From the NCBI GenBank assembly GCA_015179025.1, contig WHUX01000309.1:1-49550 (forward strand): a stretch of 49,550 nucleotides of DNA, written 5' to 3'. The notes under the pieces are model-generated. The model was not told the DNA's origin. It searched no databases and was given only the letters and a program-made list of their open reading frames with translations. Below, piece by piece: positions 1 through 11,064 of this stretch; position 1 is the first letter of the stretch; every line of letters starts with the position of its first letter. The DNA is from Terfezia claveryi (Eukaryota; Ascomycota; Pezizomycetes; Pezizales; Pezizaceae). The translations under genes and the position numbers were made by a program.

Positions 1-330
1 ATACTTTGTCCGTTGACAAGTATCACAACTTCTGATATAGTCCTTAGTTGGTTCTGCAAAGGACTGGTAATCATATCGGTCTGTAAGATATTTCATCGTT
101 TTTTCAATACCACCATGAGCAGTTGCTTCATGTGCATCTTTAATAACCAATTCGAGATAGTTCTTACCTTCGATGTTAAAGGTAGAGGGCAAGACTAGTC
201 TCCATTGTCCTTGTCGGTTCTTGACATACAAAAATCCGTCTCTTCTTCTATGATCCTTACGGTTCACGAAGGTATCATAGTAGTTCTTCCAGATAGGACA
301 TACTCTCATACATGATTGATATGCGGCTTT
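1..330 (-). pseudogene. Integrase N-terminal zinc domain of A1 (partial)
   Basis: The minus-strand translation shows the HHCC zinc-binding module of retroviral-type integrases: two His in the DAHEATAHGG stretch, near 145-165, then the Cys pair of CDTCQRTK near 5-30. In gypsy elements this domain precedes the DDE catalytic core and helps bind the ends of the cDNA. The catalytic core lies outside the window. The same region in A3 (46551-47357) is open for 268 residues, which confirms the reading. Confidence 0.8.
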
Positions 331-1610
331 CATACCTGTACCTTGGTCAAGCCACTGTGTGATGAAGTAGTCCTTGTCGTCTTCCCATCCGTCGCTGATG
401 TGTTTCTCTTCAATGAGCTTGTTGAGGGTCGGTTCGATCCTTATGTTGAAGTCATTGATGGTGGGTTTCTTCTCCTTGCATGTAGAAGCATTATGTCCTG
501 AGAACTTACAGAAATCACAACGCTGTCTGGAGGTCTTGGTATCTTGAATGAAAGAGGGTAATTCTTCGTCAATGGCTACTCGCTTTTTAGAATGAGTGGT
601 GACGGCGGCGGTGTTGATTGGAATTGCGTTACTGCTGCTAGCGGTTGCAGCTGGTTGTTGAGGTGCATTCCATGGTTGTTGTGGGGCAACAGGAGTATCC
701 ATGATCTCCTGTTCCATTTGTCGGTTGGTCATCTGTTCGGTAGGGTTACTGAACTGAATGCTGGGTTGGAGAGTAGGTCGTGTCGGCTTGTTGGTAATCC
801 ATCTTTTTGCCCATTCTCCGATTTCCTGGATAGCTTCTTCCGGCTGAGAGCTGGTGGAGGTGGATAAGCTGGCGTTTGTTGTACTGGTGCTAGTTCCTTT
901 TGAGGCTCATTTGCGGATAAGATATGCGCAATACGAGTCGTAAGGAATTCCTTCTCCTTCTTAAGAACTGAGGCTGTCAGGTCACAGTTCAAACTGCCAT
1001 GTCCGTGGTGGTTGCAGATTGCACATGTTTCGACGGTGAACATGCGGTTGTTCATGGCGTGGGAGCTGCCATGAACTGGACAGTAAAAATCACGGCAAAA
1101 GGACCAGTGCATCCTTTTGTGTTGTTGCCAATTGCTATGAGCCAGGTCGATAGCAATTTCTTTCGCTTCTTCAGGAGCGAGGGTATTTTGTTGTGGTTTT
1201 CAGAAGATGGAGGCCTATATCTTAGTCAAGAACTGTTAAGGGTTTGTTCTTGTTTATATTGGGTACACATCATACCCGCTGAAAACTTCTTCTGGTATAG
1301 TGGATAGAGTCTCGTCGTCTGAGGACTCTTCTTCCTTCATCATGTCATATTCGCTTTCTTCATCCTGGATACCTTCGAAGTAGGACAGAAGATATGGTGT
1401 CCAAGTTCTTCGGCTCTTCCACGACATTTGTTGAAGTCGCAGTCGACATGCTTGAAATTGATAGCTCCGCGAGAAACCATATTGTTCTGAGTAGAGGTTT
1501 CTGGTAGTGGAAAGTTCTTAAAGCGTTGGTAGAGATGTTGCGGTTGTAGGTATGGTTAGGAGGATCGATGCTGTTGGAGATATAATCGTCCTCGGTGGTG
1601 GGAGTGTCCA
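330..1610 (-). other. A1 pol spacer between RNase H and integrase, Cys/His-rich
   Basis: This segment of about 425 codons lies between RNase H and the integrase zinc domain, where chromoviruses normally have only a short connector. It holds two perfect C-x2-C-x4-H-x4-C zinc knuckles on the minus strand: CAICNHHGHGSLNC at 984-1025 and CDFCKFSGHNASTC at 478-519. Further Cys/His pairs lie near 1045-1110 and 1390-1460, and a Gln/Pro/Ser-rich linker lies between. One or two small indels split the frame. I do not recognise the domain; nucleic-acid binding is inferred from the knuckles only. Confidence 0.75.
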
Positions 1611-2133
1611 AGTATTTATGCTTTCTTGATAGAGCGTCTGCTATCAAATTTTCCTTTCCTGCGGTATGCTGTATGTCTGTATCAAATTCCATTAGGTAAT
1701 CTTGCCATCGCCTCAATTTTTGACTTGCAGGCATTTGAGTATGGAAGGTTACTAACGGTTTGTGGTCGGTAAGGATAGTGAACTTGTGACCTCTCAATTG
1801 TGCTTCAAAAAATTTTAATGAGTCAATAATCGCTAATAATTCTTTTTGAAAGGTAGGATAATTGAGTTGTGCTGGATTAAATTTTCTAGAGTGGAAGCAT
1901 GATGGTCTGATGTGCGTCAACGGTCCTTGACCTATCCAAGATCCTAGTCCTACATCACTAGCATCACAGACTAAATATTTGGGTTCAGTAGATTCATTAT
2001 TCCAGGGTTTTAAAACATGTGGGGAATTCACGAGTTCCTTAAGTTTTTCAAACGCTGCATTATGAGTATCTGTCCATTCCCATTTCTTTGTTTCTCCTTG
2101 CAGTTCTGACAGGGTGCTCGCATACGATGCCAA
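1360..2133 (-). CDS. RNase H domain of A1 pol
   Basis: An open minus-strand stretch of 257 codons. It carries the Ty3-type RNase H signatures: CDASDVGLGSWIG (first acidic site), FQKELLAIIDSLKFF (Glu site), ILTDHKPL (Asp site) and IADALSRKHKYL near the C-terminal end. RNase H degrades RNA in RNA:DNA hybrids during reverse transcription. The final part continues into the unusual spacer domain. It is separated from the reverse transcriptase frame by a small frameshift around 2134-2150, so it is part of a broken polyprotein rather than a free gene. Confidence 0.85.
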   Translation of the reverse strand: MASYASTLSELQGETKKWEWTDTHNAAFEKLKELVNSPHVLKPWNNESTEPKYLVCDASDVGLGSWIGQGPLTHIRPSCFHSRKFNPAQLNYPTFQKELLAIIDSLKFFEAQLRGHKFTILTDHKPLVTFHTQMPASQKLRRWQDYLMEFDTDIQHTAGKENLIADALSRKHKYLDTPTTEDDYISNSIDPPNHTYNRNISTNALRTFHYQKPLLRTIWFLAELSISSMSTATSTNVVEEPKNLDTISSVLLRRYPG

Positions 2134-2149
2134 GTCAGGAATAAATCTG

Positions 2150-3733
2150 CTAGATAATTAACGATTCCAAGAATCCTCTAAGATCCTTTTTTCTTGTAGG
2201 AGTTGGAAATGTTAATATAGTAGTCCTCTTCTTCGGGTCTACATGTAATCCATCTGATGTCAAAACGTGTCCTAAGATTTCCAATCTTGGAGTAAAGAAC
2301 TGGCATTTGCTTTCTTTGAGATAGAATTTCTCATCCTGTAGACGTTGAAGTACTTTCTTCAATAATTCTACATGTTCTTCATATGTTTTAGAGAATATAA
2401 TAATATCATCAATATAGATGATTAAATTTTTATAGACCATGTCCTTAAAAATTTCATGCATAACGCGAACCATGGTAGCTAGGTGCTTACGATCCCCTTG
2501 TTGCATAACTCTACTTCTGAAATATCCCATGTGACATAAAAAGGTAGAGTGTTGCTCAGATTCTTTATTATTTCTAATATTAAAAAATCCGTCGGCTAAG
2601 TCGAGCTTAGTCCAAATGGGATTCTCCGCTACTAGTTCAATTGCTTCATTAATATCTGGCAATGGGGTGTGGTCCGGTTCGACGGCTAAATTGCGGTCTC
2701 GACAGTCATTGACATGTCTGGCTTCTTCCGGTTTATCTCGTTTAGGGATAGTGAACATGACTACAGCATTTGTGTCATTTTCTACTCTATATATGCGACC
2801 TGATGCTTCTTCTTCGACTAATTTGTCATGGATTTGTTGTCTAAATCGATGTCCTGAGGGTCGCCATTTTGGTATCCAAGTAGCTCCTGCTTTTGGTTTG
2901 ATAGAGTGATTAATTTTTCTTAGTGGAGGTAATTCCCGTGGAATTGTCTTGGGAAATAATAAGGGAAACTCCGTTACAGGGTTGAATTGTTTCTGTACCA
3001 TAGAAACAGCTGTCACGAGTTCTCTTTCTGAATCGGTTTCTTCTGCGTCACTAATATTTTCCCAATTATCCGGTTCACTATAATCTGTAACTGATTCGCA
3101 GCTGACCTGAGTATATGCTGATCTTATACTATTCGCCATAGTTCTAGATCCTTTCCATACACTTAGCTGGAATCGAGGAATATTTTCCGGTTGGATAGTA
3201 ACTGGTTCCTGATGGGCAGGAATTATTGCTCGCACTTTGCTGAGAGCAGGTTCTCCTAGTATCATGTCCCATCCAGTCAAATGAGCTACATAGAATGTTC
3301 GTTCTTCTACATAACCTATCCAATCAAGTTTGATAGTACAAGCTTTGTCTATCGTTCCTTTTGAGCCTTTAATTGCTGTACTTAATGATTTCTTCTCGAT
3401 ACTTCTAGTTGGTATTTTGTATAGGTGTACAAATTGAGAATTGATTAAGTCTCCTCCCTTCGTTTGGAGATCAATTAAAGCTAGTGCGGGGTGTTCGTTA
3501 GCTTTAACGAATACCTTGCTAAAATCTGGTACCTGTCTTGACAAGGGTCGTTCCTTGATTTTATCCTTGTTGTTTTTATCCTTGGTGGCTATCGGCATAG
3601 CTAAATCTTGTGCGGCTGTACGCATGGGTACCTTATTTTTTCGTTTCCTACATTCCTTATAGGAGTGTCCAGGGTTCCAACACCATAGACATTTCTTGTC
3701 TCTAATTAATTGCATCTTCGTCTTCTGATCCAA
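2150..3733 (-). CDS. Zinc knuckle, protease and reverse transcriptase of A1 gag-pol
   Basis: A 527-codon open frame on the minus strand. It begins with a nucleocapsid-type knuckle CLWCWNPGHSYKEC (about residues 14-27). A retropepsin-like segment around residues 82-170 has the atypical active-site string ALIDLQTKGG and a late GEPAL motif. The reverse transcriptase follows, with WTKLDLADGFFNIR and catalytic YIDDIIIF. Only a small indel separates it from the gag-side sequence. In the other copy the same junction is offset by one base at a run of seven A. The RT catalytic Asp pair is intact. Confidence 0.88.
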   Translation of the reverse strand: MDQKTKMQLIRDKKCLWCWNPGHSYKECRKRKNKVPMRTAAQDLAMPIATKDKNNKDKIKERPLSRQVPDFSKVFVKANEHPALALIDLQTKGGDLINSQFVHLYKIPTRSIEKKSLSTAIKGSKGTIDKACTIKLDWIGYVEERTFYVAHLTGWDMILGEPALSKVRAIIPAHQEPVTIQPENIPRFQLSVWKGSRTMANSIRSAYTQVSCESVTDYSEPDNWENISDAEETDSERELVTAVSMVQKQFNPVTEFPLLFPKTIPRELPPLRKINHSIKPKAGATWIPKWRPSGHRFRQQIHDKLVEEEASGRIYRVENDTNAVVMFTIPKRDKPEEARHVNDCRDRNLAVEPDHTPLPDINEAIELVAENPIWTKLDLADGFFNIRNNKESEQHSTFLCHMGYFRSRVMQQGDRKHLATMVRVMHEIFKDMVYKNLIIYIDDIIIFSKTYEEHVELLKKVLQRLQDEKFYLKESKCQFFTPRLEILGHVLTSDGLHVDPKKRTTILTFPTPTRKKDLRGFLESLII

Positions 3734-5395
3734 TTTTTTTGTGATGGTGTCCCAATCTGAGTCCTTCCGATTTTCTGTGTTGGGTTTGGTGTTGGGATTG
3801 CTGCTAGGATTAAATCCTGTTTTTTGTCATTGATTCTGGTCCCTGCATGGACCGTGACTTCGATTTTCATTCCGAGGGTGTTGTCGTCGGATGTATTTGT
3901 TGTGGATGGTGGGCAATATCCTTCTTGGAAGCTTCATATGACTCCGCTTGATGTACGAGCTGATCATATGACCATTCTTCTTTGATTAAAGGAATTAATG
4001 TAGCTGACATATATGGCGGCAGGTGATTAAGAAACTTTCTTCTTTTTACTTCCTGCGATATTGATTGTTTGCCATCCTTGTCAATCAATTTGATTTGCAT
4101 TTCAGTAAGCCAGTTGGCAAACTGTTTGATTCCCATGTGACGTCCGTCCTTGTATGGTGTGGCTGTCTCCCATCGTTTCCACAAAATGTCCTTACTAGTA
4201 GAGGGTATCAGAAAATCCCTTAGCGCTAGTATGAAACCAAAGAATGTCGCATTCTTTCCTTTTTCTCTTAGGAACTGATTATAAGTAGTGAGTGCGCTTC
4301 CTTCCATTCTGAATCCAACAATTTCCAGAGCTGAAGCGCCTTCTAAATCTATTCTTTTGAGAACAAACCAACGTTGCATTGCTGTGGCCAAGAGTCAAAA
4401 TATTGTGAGTCTTGCCATTTTTTGTCTTCTCCTCTTAATTTTTCTGGCATATCAATCTTTATTCCTTTTAAAGCATTCGTTGCTTTATGGTTACCCGTTG
4501 TAACCATTCCTGTTGTAGATTCCCATTGCTGGTGTTCAACTGATTTTCCTCGTTTGGGTTTTCTTTTAAGAGTTTGACTTGCAACTGACGATGCCTTATC
4601 AGAGTCCGAGCTATCATCTCCGCTATCATCGGGGTCTCGTCCTCCTCCTTGTGTTTTCTGCTTCTGTTGGTCTAGTCCTGTATCTAGATCATCATCGTCT
4701 TCTGGTAATTCTATATCTTCTGGTGGTTGGTCTTTGTCGTCTGGTTCTTTGGCTGACCCAGTCCTCCTTTCTGGTGTCTCAGGTGCTCGACCTTTGCCTT
4801 TCATTGATCTTTTGGTGTTCTCAGGAACGCTCCTGGAAGTTCTTTGCTAGGATTGAAAAAATCCTCCGGTATGTGCTGATTCTTCTAGATGAGTGCCGCT
4901 CATCATGAATGCCATTATTTCTTCCCAGTTATTTATTACCCAATTCGGTTTCCTTAAAAGTGGTACAACAGGTTTCCTTAATTCTTTACTTAAAAATGCG
5001 TTCATTTCTAAGTCTTCTTCTTTGAATGGGTAAGGTGTTAGCCATAATAGTGTTTTGCTACGGCTTCCATTAAGAGTCGAGTATCATCAGGATGATACTG
5101 TTGGGCATGTCCCATTGAGCGAGTATATTTCAAAATCTCCTCAATTGTTGGAAGATGTCTGTCCCAAAATTCTTCTGGTGCGAGAGGTAAAGCCATACTA
5201 AAATATAGTTTGGTTCCTGCTCCACCTGGTTCTCCTAATTCTATATCATGGGCAGATTTATTTCCCCTTCTGTGTTAGGAACTATAAATCTGGTCTTTCT
5301 GGGAGTTTCTTCTACTAATTTCTTAATATCTTCGGGTAACATAGTTAACCGTCTCGACCTCTTAGTCTTCTTACTAAGTTCAGACGCCATTATGT
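3734..5395 (-). pseudogene. gag of A1 (frameshifted)
   Basis: The capsid-like region is seen as two overlapping open stretches, 4349-4804 and 3867-4391, offset by a frameshift near 4370. A further upstream stretch to about 5390 matches the longer open gag segment of A2 (31234-31983). An acidic, Asp/Glu/Pro-rich linker lies near 4600-4800. Two single-base differences from A2 around 3880-3910 change the C-terminal frame. Gag packages the element RNA into virus-like particles. The start codon is taken by analogy with A2. Confidence 0.75.
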
Positions 5396-6215
5396 CTGAT
5401 TTCGTCGTCTGTCCGCAACCAAATGCAGCTGGTTATGCGATACGATCGTCGAGTTACTTTTCTTCTTTGGCACCTTTCTGTGCTGATGGTGTGGTGGCTG
5501 ATGATCCTTATGATCTCCGTTCGACTGACGGTTCTGTTGGCTCGGTGGCTCACGAGGCTGGTGAGGCTGGATGTCAGGATCCTGATGTTTCTTATGGTCC
5601 TGGTTTTTCTTCGTCTACTGGTCTAGAATCTAGTTCTAGTTCTTCCGGCAAGAGTGTCACTTTTCTGATTGGTGTGTTGAGGTAGACGTTGGGGGCCAGA
5701 GGTATTGGTAGAGATGTCTGGGCCTAAGGAAGGTTCTGATGGAGGTAATTCTTTTCTGGAGGAAATGGCTGCAGTGGAGGCAGCGAGATTTGAGCCTTGG
5801 GATTGTGATGCTTGGTTGTTTAGACCAATTATTCCTGGGACCTGGGGGCCGGTTTTTCAATGGTGTACTGGATTTACAGGTACAGATGTAATGGCGGTTG
5901 CCAGGAGTGCAAGATGAGTTGTCGATCTTATTGGGAAAAGTGTTGTGAATGAGGGTGGGATTGTTTAATGTGGATACCACTGCCCGTTAGAGCTCTGCTT
6001 AGCTTGCTTCTAAGTCTTTGTTGATGTACTGCAGTTGAGAGTCTGATGTCTCGTTTGTTGATTTTTGTTGGCTAGCTAGTTGAATAACGATATCGATTTT
6101 ATATGTGCACTTGGGTGTCGAATTGTATACACTTGCGTGAGTGTAATAAAGGTATCCGAAGGTTGATCAGGCCTTGGATTTAAGAGTAAAGATTAGGTAA
6201 GTGAGTTAAAAAAAA
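5396..6215 (-). other. A1 leader between 5' LTR and gag
   Basis: About 0.8 kb separates the LTR from the recognisable gag start. The sense strand has scattered stops. The opposite (plus) strand keeps long open reading here (5248-5685 and 5705-5917), matched in A2 by one 242-codon antisense frame. Immediately next to the LTR is a run of T then aactcacttac on the element strand. No TGG-starting tRNA primer site is visible there. Confidence 0.6.
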
Positions 6216-6889
6216 TGTAATGAATGTACTAGACAGTATTCATTTGGTACCGTTTATACAATCTATATCCGTAGGCACGGACGTTTGTGTATTTCGTTCT
6301 GCTGAGGTAAGACCTCAGAAGGGTAGGGAGATTACTATGTGGGACATTCCTGAGGGAACAGAATTAACTGGTGTAATCTATCTTATATGATTTGTGCTAT
6401 CTAAGCTATATGATCTTGATCTGATCGAATATAGGCTTGCTTGCTCTGTATGCTTGCTTGGTTGCTTCTTGTCTTTCTGTGGATTCCAGAGGGAATCCAG
6501 CGGCCTATTTATACTCCTCTGAGATCTGATAACTAAGGAAATAAATACAATAAGAGGTGGCACACTAGAAGGTGGTGCGCTGTACAAACGGGGTCATGTG
6601 GCTATAGTAATGAGTCACACGGCTTAAAGGATGGTCATGTGGCCATAGTAATGAGTCACACGCCTTAAACCGAGGTCATGCGGCCACAATGAGGGTGTCT
6701 TCATATGGCAAGTGCCATGGAACTTCCCATAGCAGATTCCGCGTGCTATGGACACTTATAAAACAGTATAAGGTAGTAGAAGGCTAGTCCTTCAACCGAG
6801 AGGCTTAGTTACATAACATAGTAGTAATATAGGAAATACAAAAGTATATAATCAATTATATAAGCAATGAAACAACGTTCTCCATTACA
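6216..6889 (-). repeat. 5' LTR of A1 (674 bp)
   Basis: Read on the minus strand, the LTR begins TGTAATGGAGAACG and ends ATTCATTACA/TACATTACA-like, giving TG...CA ends. It matches the A2 LTRs (29738-30419 and 38024-38690) and the A3 LTR (44966-45643) along its length. It carries a TATAAATA box and the hairpins GGATTCC/GGAATCC and CTGAGGT/ACCTCAG. The third hairpin seen in other copies is disrupted here. It borders family B gag sequence at 6890. Confidence 0.93.
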
Positions 6890-7740
6890 ATGCTACTGCT
6901 GGGAAGCTTGTTCGGGGGTTCAAGGTTTGAAGGGTTTTTAGGGGAGCTCTGAGGGCTGCTGTTTGCTGTTCTACCCAGCTGGCTTGCTCAATAAGTTCCT
7001 CCAGAGTCTTAGTTGGTGGGCAGTAGACTAGAGCCTTTTTCAGCTCAAAGGTAAGCCCATCTTTGAATTGATCAAGCTTAGCTTCATCATTCCAATTGAG
7101 CTCTACTGCTAACCTGGAAAACTTAGCAACATAGGCTGACAGTTCATTGTGCTTTTACTTAAGGTCTTGTAGGGTCCTGCTGGCAGTTCCTTTAGGATCT
7201 GGGTCTCAGAAGGCTCAGTCCAGGATTGCCATTAGTACTAGGATGTCAACCAAATCAATCCCCATAGCCTTGACGCAGGGCTGTACCTGGTCCATAGCCT
7301 TACCCTCCAGTAGGCTATAGACATATGGGAGCTGGTGGTAGATAGTAGGGAACTTCGCTAAGTCCTCAGAGAGTTTTATCTGCACAGAGTTTTTCCATAC
7401 TCGTAACCGGCCCTAGTTCTTATTTAACTTGGGCAGGGTAGGTAGGTCTTGTATTTTCTGGTTTTTTGGACAATGGGTCAAGTCCAAAGTACAAGTTAGT
7501 CTCCAAATGGTTATCATGTCCTCTGCTGCATCTTCTCAGAGGAGGGTTATTTTGTCTTCGGCTTCTCAGATTCACCTTTCGGCTTTCTAAAGGTCTGCTC
7601 CTTGTTGTTCGCTGATAGCATAAGTATCTGTGAATATTTCGATCATAGTTCGTCAGTATGCTGATAGTTCCTTGGGGTCTGATAGGATTGGAGTCGCCCT
7701 CTAGGCTGCGAATCTATCAGTGGGTAGTGGAATGTTCGCG
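6890..7740 (-). pseudogene. gag fragment of B3
   Basis: The minus-strand translation contains LSAYVAKFSRLAVELNW, KLDQFKDGL and ELIEQASWVEQQ. These align with the B1 gag stretch at 28283-28537 (for example MVEFSRLAAEVDW and KLDQFQEGL). Upstream, YVYSLLEGKAMDQVQP aligns with YVYGLLEGLALD of B1. Several in-frame stops interrupt it, and it ends at the A1 insertion. The zinc knuckle and pol are not in the window. Confidence 0.8.
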
Positions 7741-7776
7741 GACATTATAACGGTTGGTCTGAAAGATCTAACATAG

Positions 7777-8296
7777 TATAACGAGGGCTCTGGGGAACAA
7801 AGTGACCAAGAGGTACGCTAGGGCAGTGGCAAGGAGGAATCGCATACCTAGGAGTGCTATGTATATAATCTGGAGAAAGGCTAGGGCAAGGCAAGAGCAA
7901 GGCTAGAGTAACACACATGTAGGAATTCTATGTATGTGACCGAGGAAGGCTGGGGTGGGGGACCAGAACAACAGGCAAGAGATACACGGAAGTGGTTGCC
8001 GCATGTATCGGAAGGAGATAGCCGTTACTATGGAATTGTTTACAGGACAAGGGGGGTATATAGAGAAGGTATACCAATGCAGGGGAAGTAAGATCCTGTA
8101 TTGGGTATACAACATGTTGGATAGGGATCCAACGACAGTACGAGGGACAGGGGCTATATATATATAATTCTGGGCTAAGGCAATGGAAGGAATAAGCTTC
8201 CCAAGATCCCTATCTCGGAAGCTAAGCAAGATTATGATAACCCATCACCTGAGATTGCAGGAGATAACAAAGACAACTGAGCACACGGTTGTGATA
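7777..8296 (-). repeat. 5' LTR of B3 (about 520 bp)
   Basis: On the minus strand it starts TATCACAACCGTG (family consensus TGTCACAACCGTC; the terminal TG has become TA) and ends near CGTTATA (others: GTTACA). The segment GTACCTCTTGGTCACTTTG before the end matches the other family B LTRs. CACATGT-type hairpin relics are visible near 7913-7945. Ends were set by alignment by eye. Confidence 0.75.
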
Positions 8297-10086
8297 GTAT
8301 TAAAGCTTGCATAGGATAGCCACGTTCATCCCCTTCTTTAGGGAGATCTCCAGATCATCTAGTCAATATATCAGCCTTAGTATTCTGGTTTCCTGGTTAA
8401 AAAATAATCTTGAAGTCATATTAGGCTAGTTCCTGTACCTATCTACCTTGTCGGCAAGAGAGGAGAGCCTTGGTTGTAAAGGTCTGGAGGTTATGGTAGT
8501 CTATGATTATTGTGAAAGGCCATGGAAGTTGGTGCAGGTATATATGCTATTTTTTGAGAGCTAAAATAATAGCGAGAAGTTCCTTATACCCAATTCTATA
8601 GTTACATTCAGCTGATGACATTTTTTCTGAAATAAATACAACTGGGTGGAGAACAAGTTTCCCAATCTCTAAATGTTTTTGGGAGAGAATACCCGAAGTA
8701 ACATAGTCTAAAGCATCTGTCTCGATAATAGTTTTGAGATCAAGATTGAAATGTCAAGGTATAGAGGTATAGGTAAAGAATTGTTTGCGGAGTTTAAAGA
8801 CTTTCTCATATAATAAGTCCAAGAGAAAAGGTATATCTCTCCGAAGTAGATTGAAGAAGGGTTGACATAAGTAAGAATATTTATTAATGAACCATTGATA
8901 AAAGTTAGCAAATCCAAGAAAACATTATATGTCCTTAACGGATTTTGCAGTTTCCAAGTTAAGAACTGCATTAACCTTTTCAAGGTTCATTTCAAGGCCA
9001 TGTTCAGAGATAATAAAACCATGAAACATAGTCTTATTAATGGAGAATTCGCATTTTTTAGGTTTAATGAATAGTCCAGCTTCTTTCAGCTTTTATAGGA
9101 CTTTTCAAACTTGTTCTTTGTGTTTTTTCCAAGTTTTCAAGTAGATCAAAATATTATCTATATAGCAGACACAAAACATATTAAGGTATTCTCATAGAGT
9201 ATCATTTATAAACCTTTGGGCAGTTGCAGGTGTATTAATTTTTCAGGCATAACGAGGAACTCAAATTATCTATCGCAAGTTTTCAAGGCTATTTTCCACT
9301 CATCCCTTTCTTTGATTCGAATTTAATTAAAGCAAGTATAGAGATCTAGTCGAGTAAAGTATTTGCAGCCTCAAATTTGATTTAAGGTTTCTTCAATTCT
9401 GGGTAAAGGGTTATGATCTTTAATCATAATATCATTCAAAGCACGGTAGTTGACACAGTGGTAAAGGGATCCATCCTTTTTTTTAACAAAAAGGATTGAG
9501 GAAGTAGCTGATAAAGATCTTGCTTGAATAAAAGATTTGGAAAGATTTTGATCAATCCATTTCCTAACTTCCTTCAGTTCAGCATCGGATATAGAGTACA
9601 TTGGACTGAATGAAGATTTAGCTCCATCTTGTAAAGGAATTGCATAGTCAACGTAACGATGAGGGGGCAAGATTCGGGCTTCTTTCTCAGAGAAAAGATG
9701 TAGGTATTCATGATATTCAGGAGGTACGAGTTTAGCAACAGGCTTGCTATTATCATCATCATCTTTTGGGGAGGTATAGATAGCTGCAATATATAATTTG
9801 GCTTCAGGATCATTAATAGCTACTTGGAAGGTAGCTCGTAAGATGATCGAGATTCGGAGGTTATCGGAGGTTTCTGTTGAATTTTTGGGGTTTCATATAG
9901 GGAGACAGTATGTATAACAATATCCAGAGGCCAAGTCAATGGTATTATAAGTCCAGTTGATCATAAGATTATGATATTTGAGCCATAATATTCTAACAAT
10001 CATATTCCAATTAGCTAACTTAGTTATATAGAAGGTAAGTTCTTCTATATGTTAGTCTATAGTTAGCTTCAAAGTATAAGTATAGG
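8297..10086 (-). pseudogene. D pol: end of protease, reverse transcriptase, RNase H
   Basis: The minus strand shows KLTID, ELTFYITKLANW (post-active-site protease strands). RT follows with FVKKKDGSLYHCVNYRALN (9400-9520) and the catalytic box decayed to YIDNILIY (about 9148-9165, second Asp lost). RNase H has SAECNYRIGYKELLAII near 8580-8620 and a terminal KADILTR. Stops are scattered throughout, many of them TAG in place of Trp or Gln. It is non-functional as seen. Confidence 0.8.
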
Positions 10087-10088
10087 TT
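10087..10088. repeat. Target-site duplication TT, left of F1
   Basis: Two bases TT precede the F1 terminus CATCAGC and recur at 15048-15049 after GCTGATG. Deleting F1 plus one copy restores a protease reading frame across the site (EQIT followed by YTYTLKL), which supports these as the insertion boundaries. Confidence 0.65.
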
Positions 10089-10107
10089 CATCAGCAAAAA
10101 GAAATAT

Positions 10108-10330
10108 GCATCAGGACGCACCACCAAGCGTCCGGATGCGATTTTGCGTCCTGTGCGTCCTGTGCGTCCGGATGCCCCGGGGTATTGCATTACAATCCGG
10201 ACGCAACAACGGGCCCCGCACTGCGTCCTGACGCCATTGGGGCCCCAAAAGCCGTCCGGACAGTGGTTGACATAAGCTCAACGTCTGGATGTCAGAGCTC
10301 ATTGCCATCGCGTCCTCAACTCAATTGAGG
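10108..10330. repeat. F1 left subterminal GCGTCC-rich zone
   Basis: A GC-rich stretch with repeated GCGTCC, including GCGTCCTGT in tandem near 10146-10165 and the near-palindromic AGCGTCCGGATGCG. Equivalent zones sit at the inner side of the other F termini (12305-12370, 14570-14650, 14960-15030). Clustered subterminal motifs are typical transposase-binding zones in DNA transposons. Confidence 0.7.
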
Positions 10331-10570
10331 TTGTTAACGCTATAGGTTCCACGTCTGGCGTTGCTGAACCAGGGCCCCAAATCACTCTCTTCTACAATGC
10401 ACACCCGCTACCAGCTTGCATCTACGACGCTCTAACATCGGCCAGGTACGTAGCCACTATTGCAGCCATTGAATATGCACGCAGCGGAAATATCCCTTGT
10501 ATTCGCTAATAATTATATACACAGAAGTATTGATTAATAGATATATATATAGAGCATGTAATCGCTGCTC

Positions 10571-10760
10571 CAATCACTCTAACACTCGCTCTAATACTCG
10601 CTCTAACACTCGCTCCAATACTCGCTCTAATACTCGCTCCAATACTCGCTCTAATACTCGCTCTAATACTCGCTCTAATACTCACTCCAATACTCGCTCT
10701 AATACTCGCTCTAATTCACGCCGTAATACTCGCTCCAATAGTCGCTCTAATGCTAGCCGT
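10571..10760 (+). repeat. 12-bp minisatellite, F1 left arm
   Basis: About 15 copies of a 12-bp unit close to CTCTAATACTCG, with single-base variants (CTCCAATACTCG, CTCTAACACTCG). The unit length keeps all frames open and yields a repeated Ser-Asn-Thr-Arg translation, which I treat as an artefact. The reverse-complement array is at 11995-12170 in the other arm. Confidence 0.9.
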
Positions 10761-11064
10761 AATGCGCTGGGATAGACAGCGAAGGGAAAATGCGCGGGGA
10801 AGGGTGGTATAGATACAGGAAAACCATAGTTTCCAAGGCCGACTGGTAAGGCCGACAATTTAGACTTTCCGAAGACAATGAGATAAGGGATAACAAGAGA
10901 AGTGGCATGACAGTGATCAATGGCGCTCAGCCCCCTTTCGCCCGCGGGTGCCGTACTATTCAATGCCAGGCCTGGAAATAGTCATATTGGGAAATCGTAG
11001 TCGTTGTATGGAGATATGTGCGGAGTTCACGCTTTGTGATATGTTTCGTAGGAATTCATGCATT

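Larger units (their letters stand above)
1..6889 (-). mobile_element. Ty3/gypsy family A, copy A1 (left-truncated by window edge)
   Basis: Reading leftwards from the 5' LTR at 6216-6889, this copy shows leader, gag, zinc knuckle, protease, reverse transcriptase, RNase H, a Cys/His-rich spacer and the start of integrase. The window edge cuts it within the integrase zinc domain. Every segment is closely similar to the full-length plus-strand copy at 29738-38690. Its right LTR end abuts a gag gene of family B (B3), so A1 inserted into B3. Small indels break several frames, but this copy has fewer in-frame stops than the family B copies. Confidence 0.92.
6890..8296 (-). mobile_element. Ty3/gypsy family B, copy B3 (5' end only)
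   Basis: This is the first 1.4 kb of a minus-strand family B element: LTR at 7777-8296, leader, then gag, which stops abruptly at 6889/6890 where the A1 LTR begins. The remainder should lie beyond A1, outside the window. Its right end touches the RNase H/C-terminal pol region of element D, so B3 probably inserted there, although the second junction is not visible. Decay is heavy and RIP-like. Confidence 0.8.
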
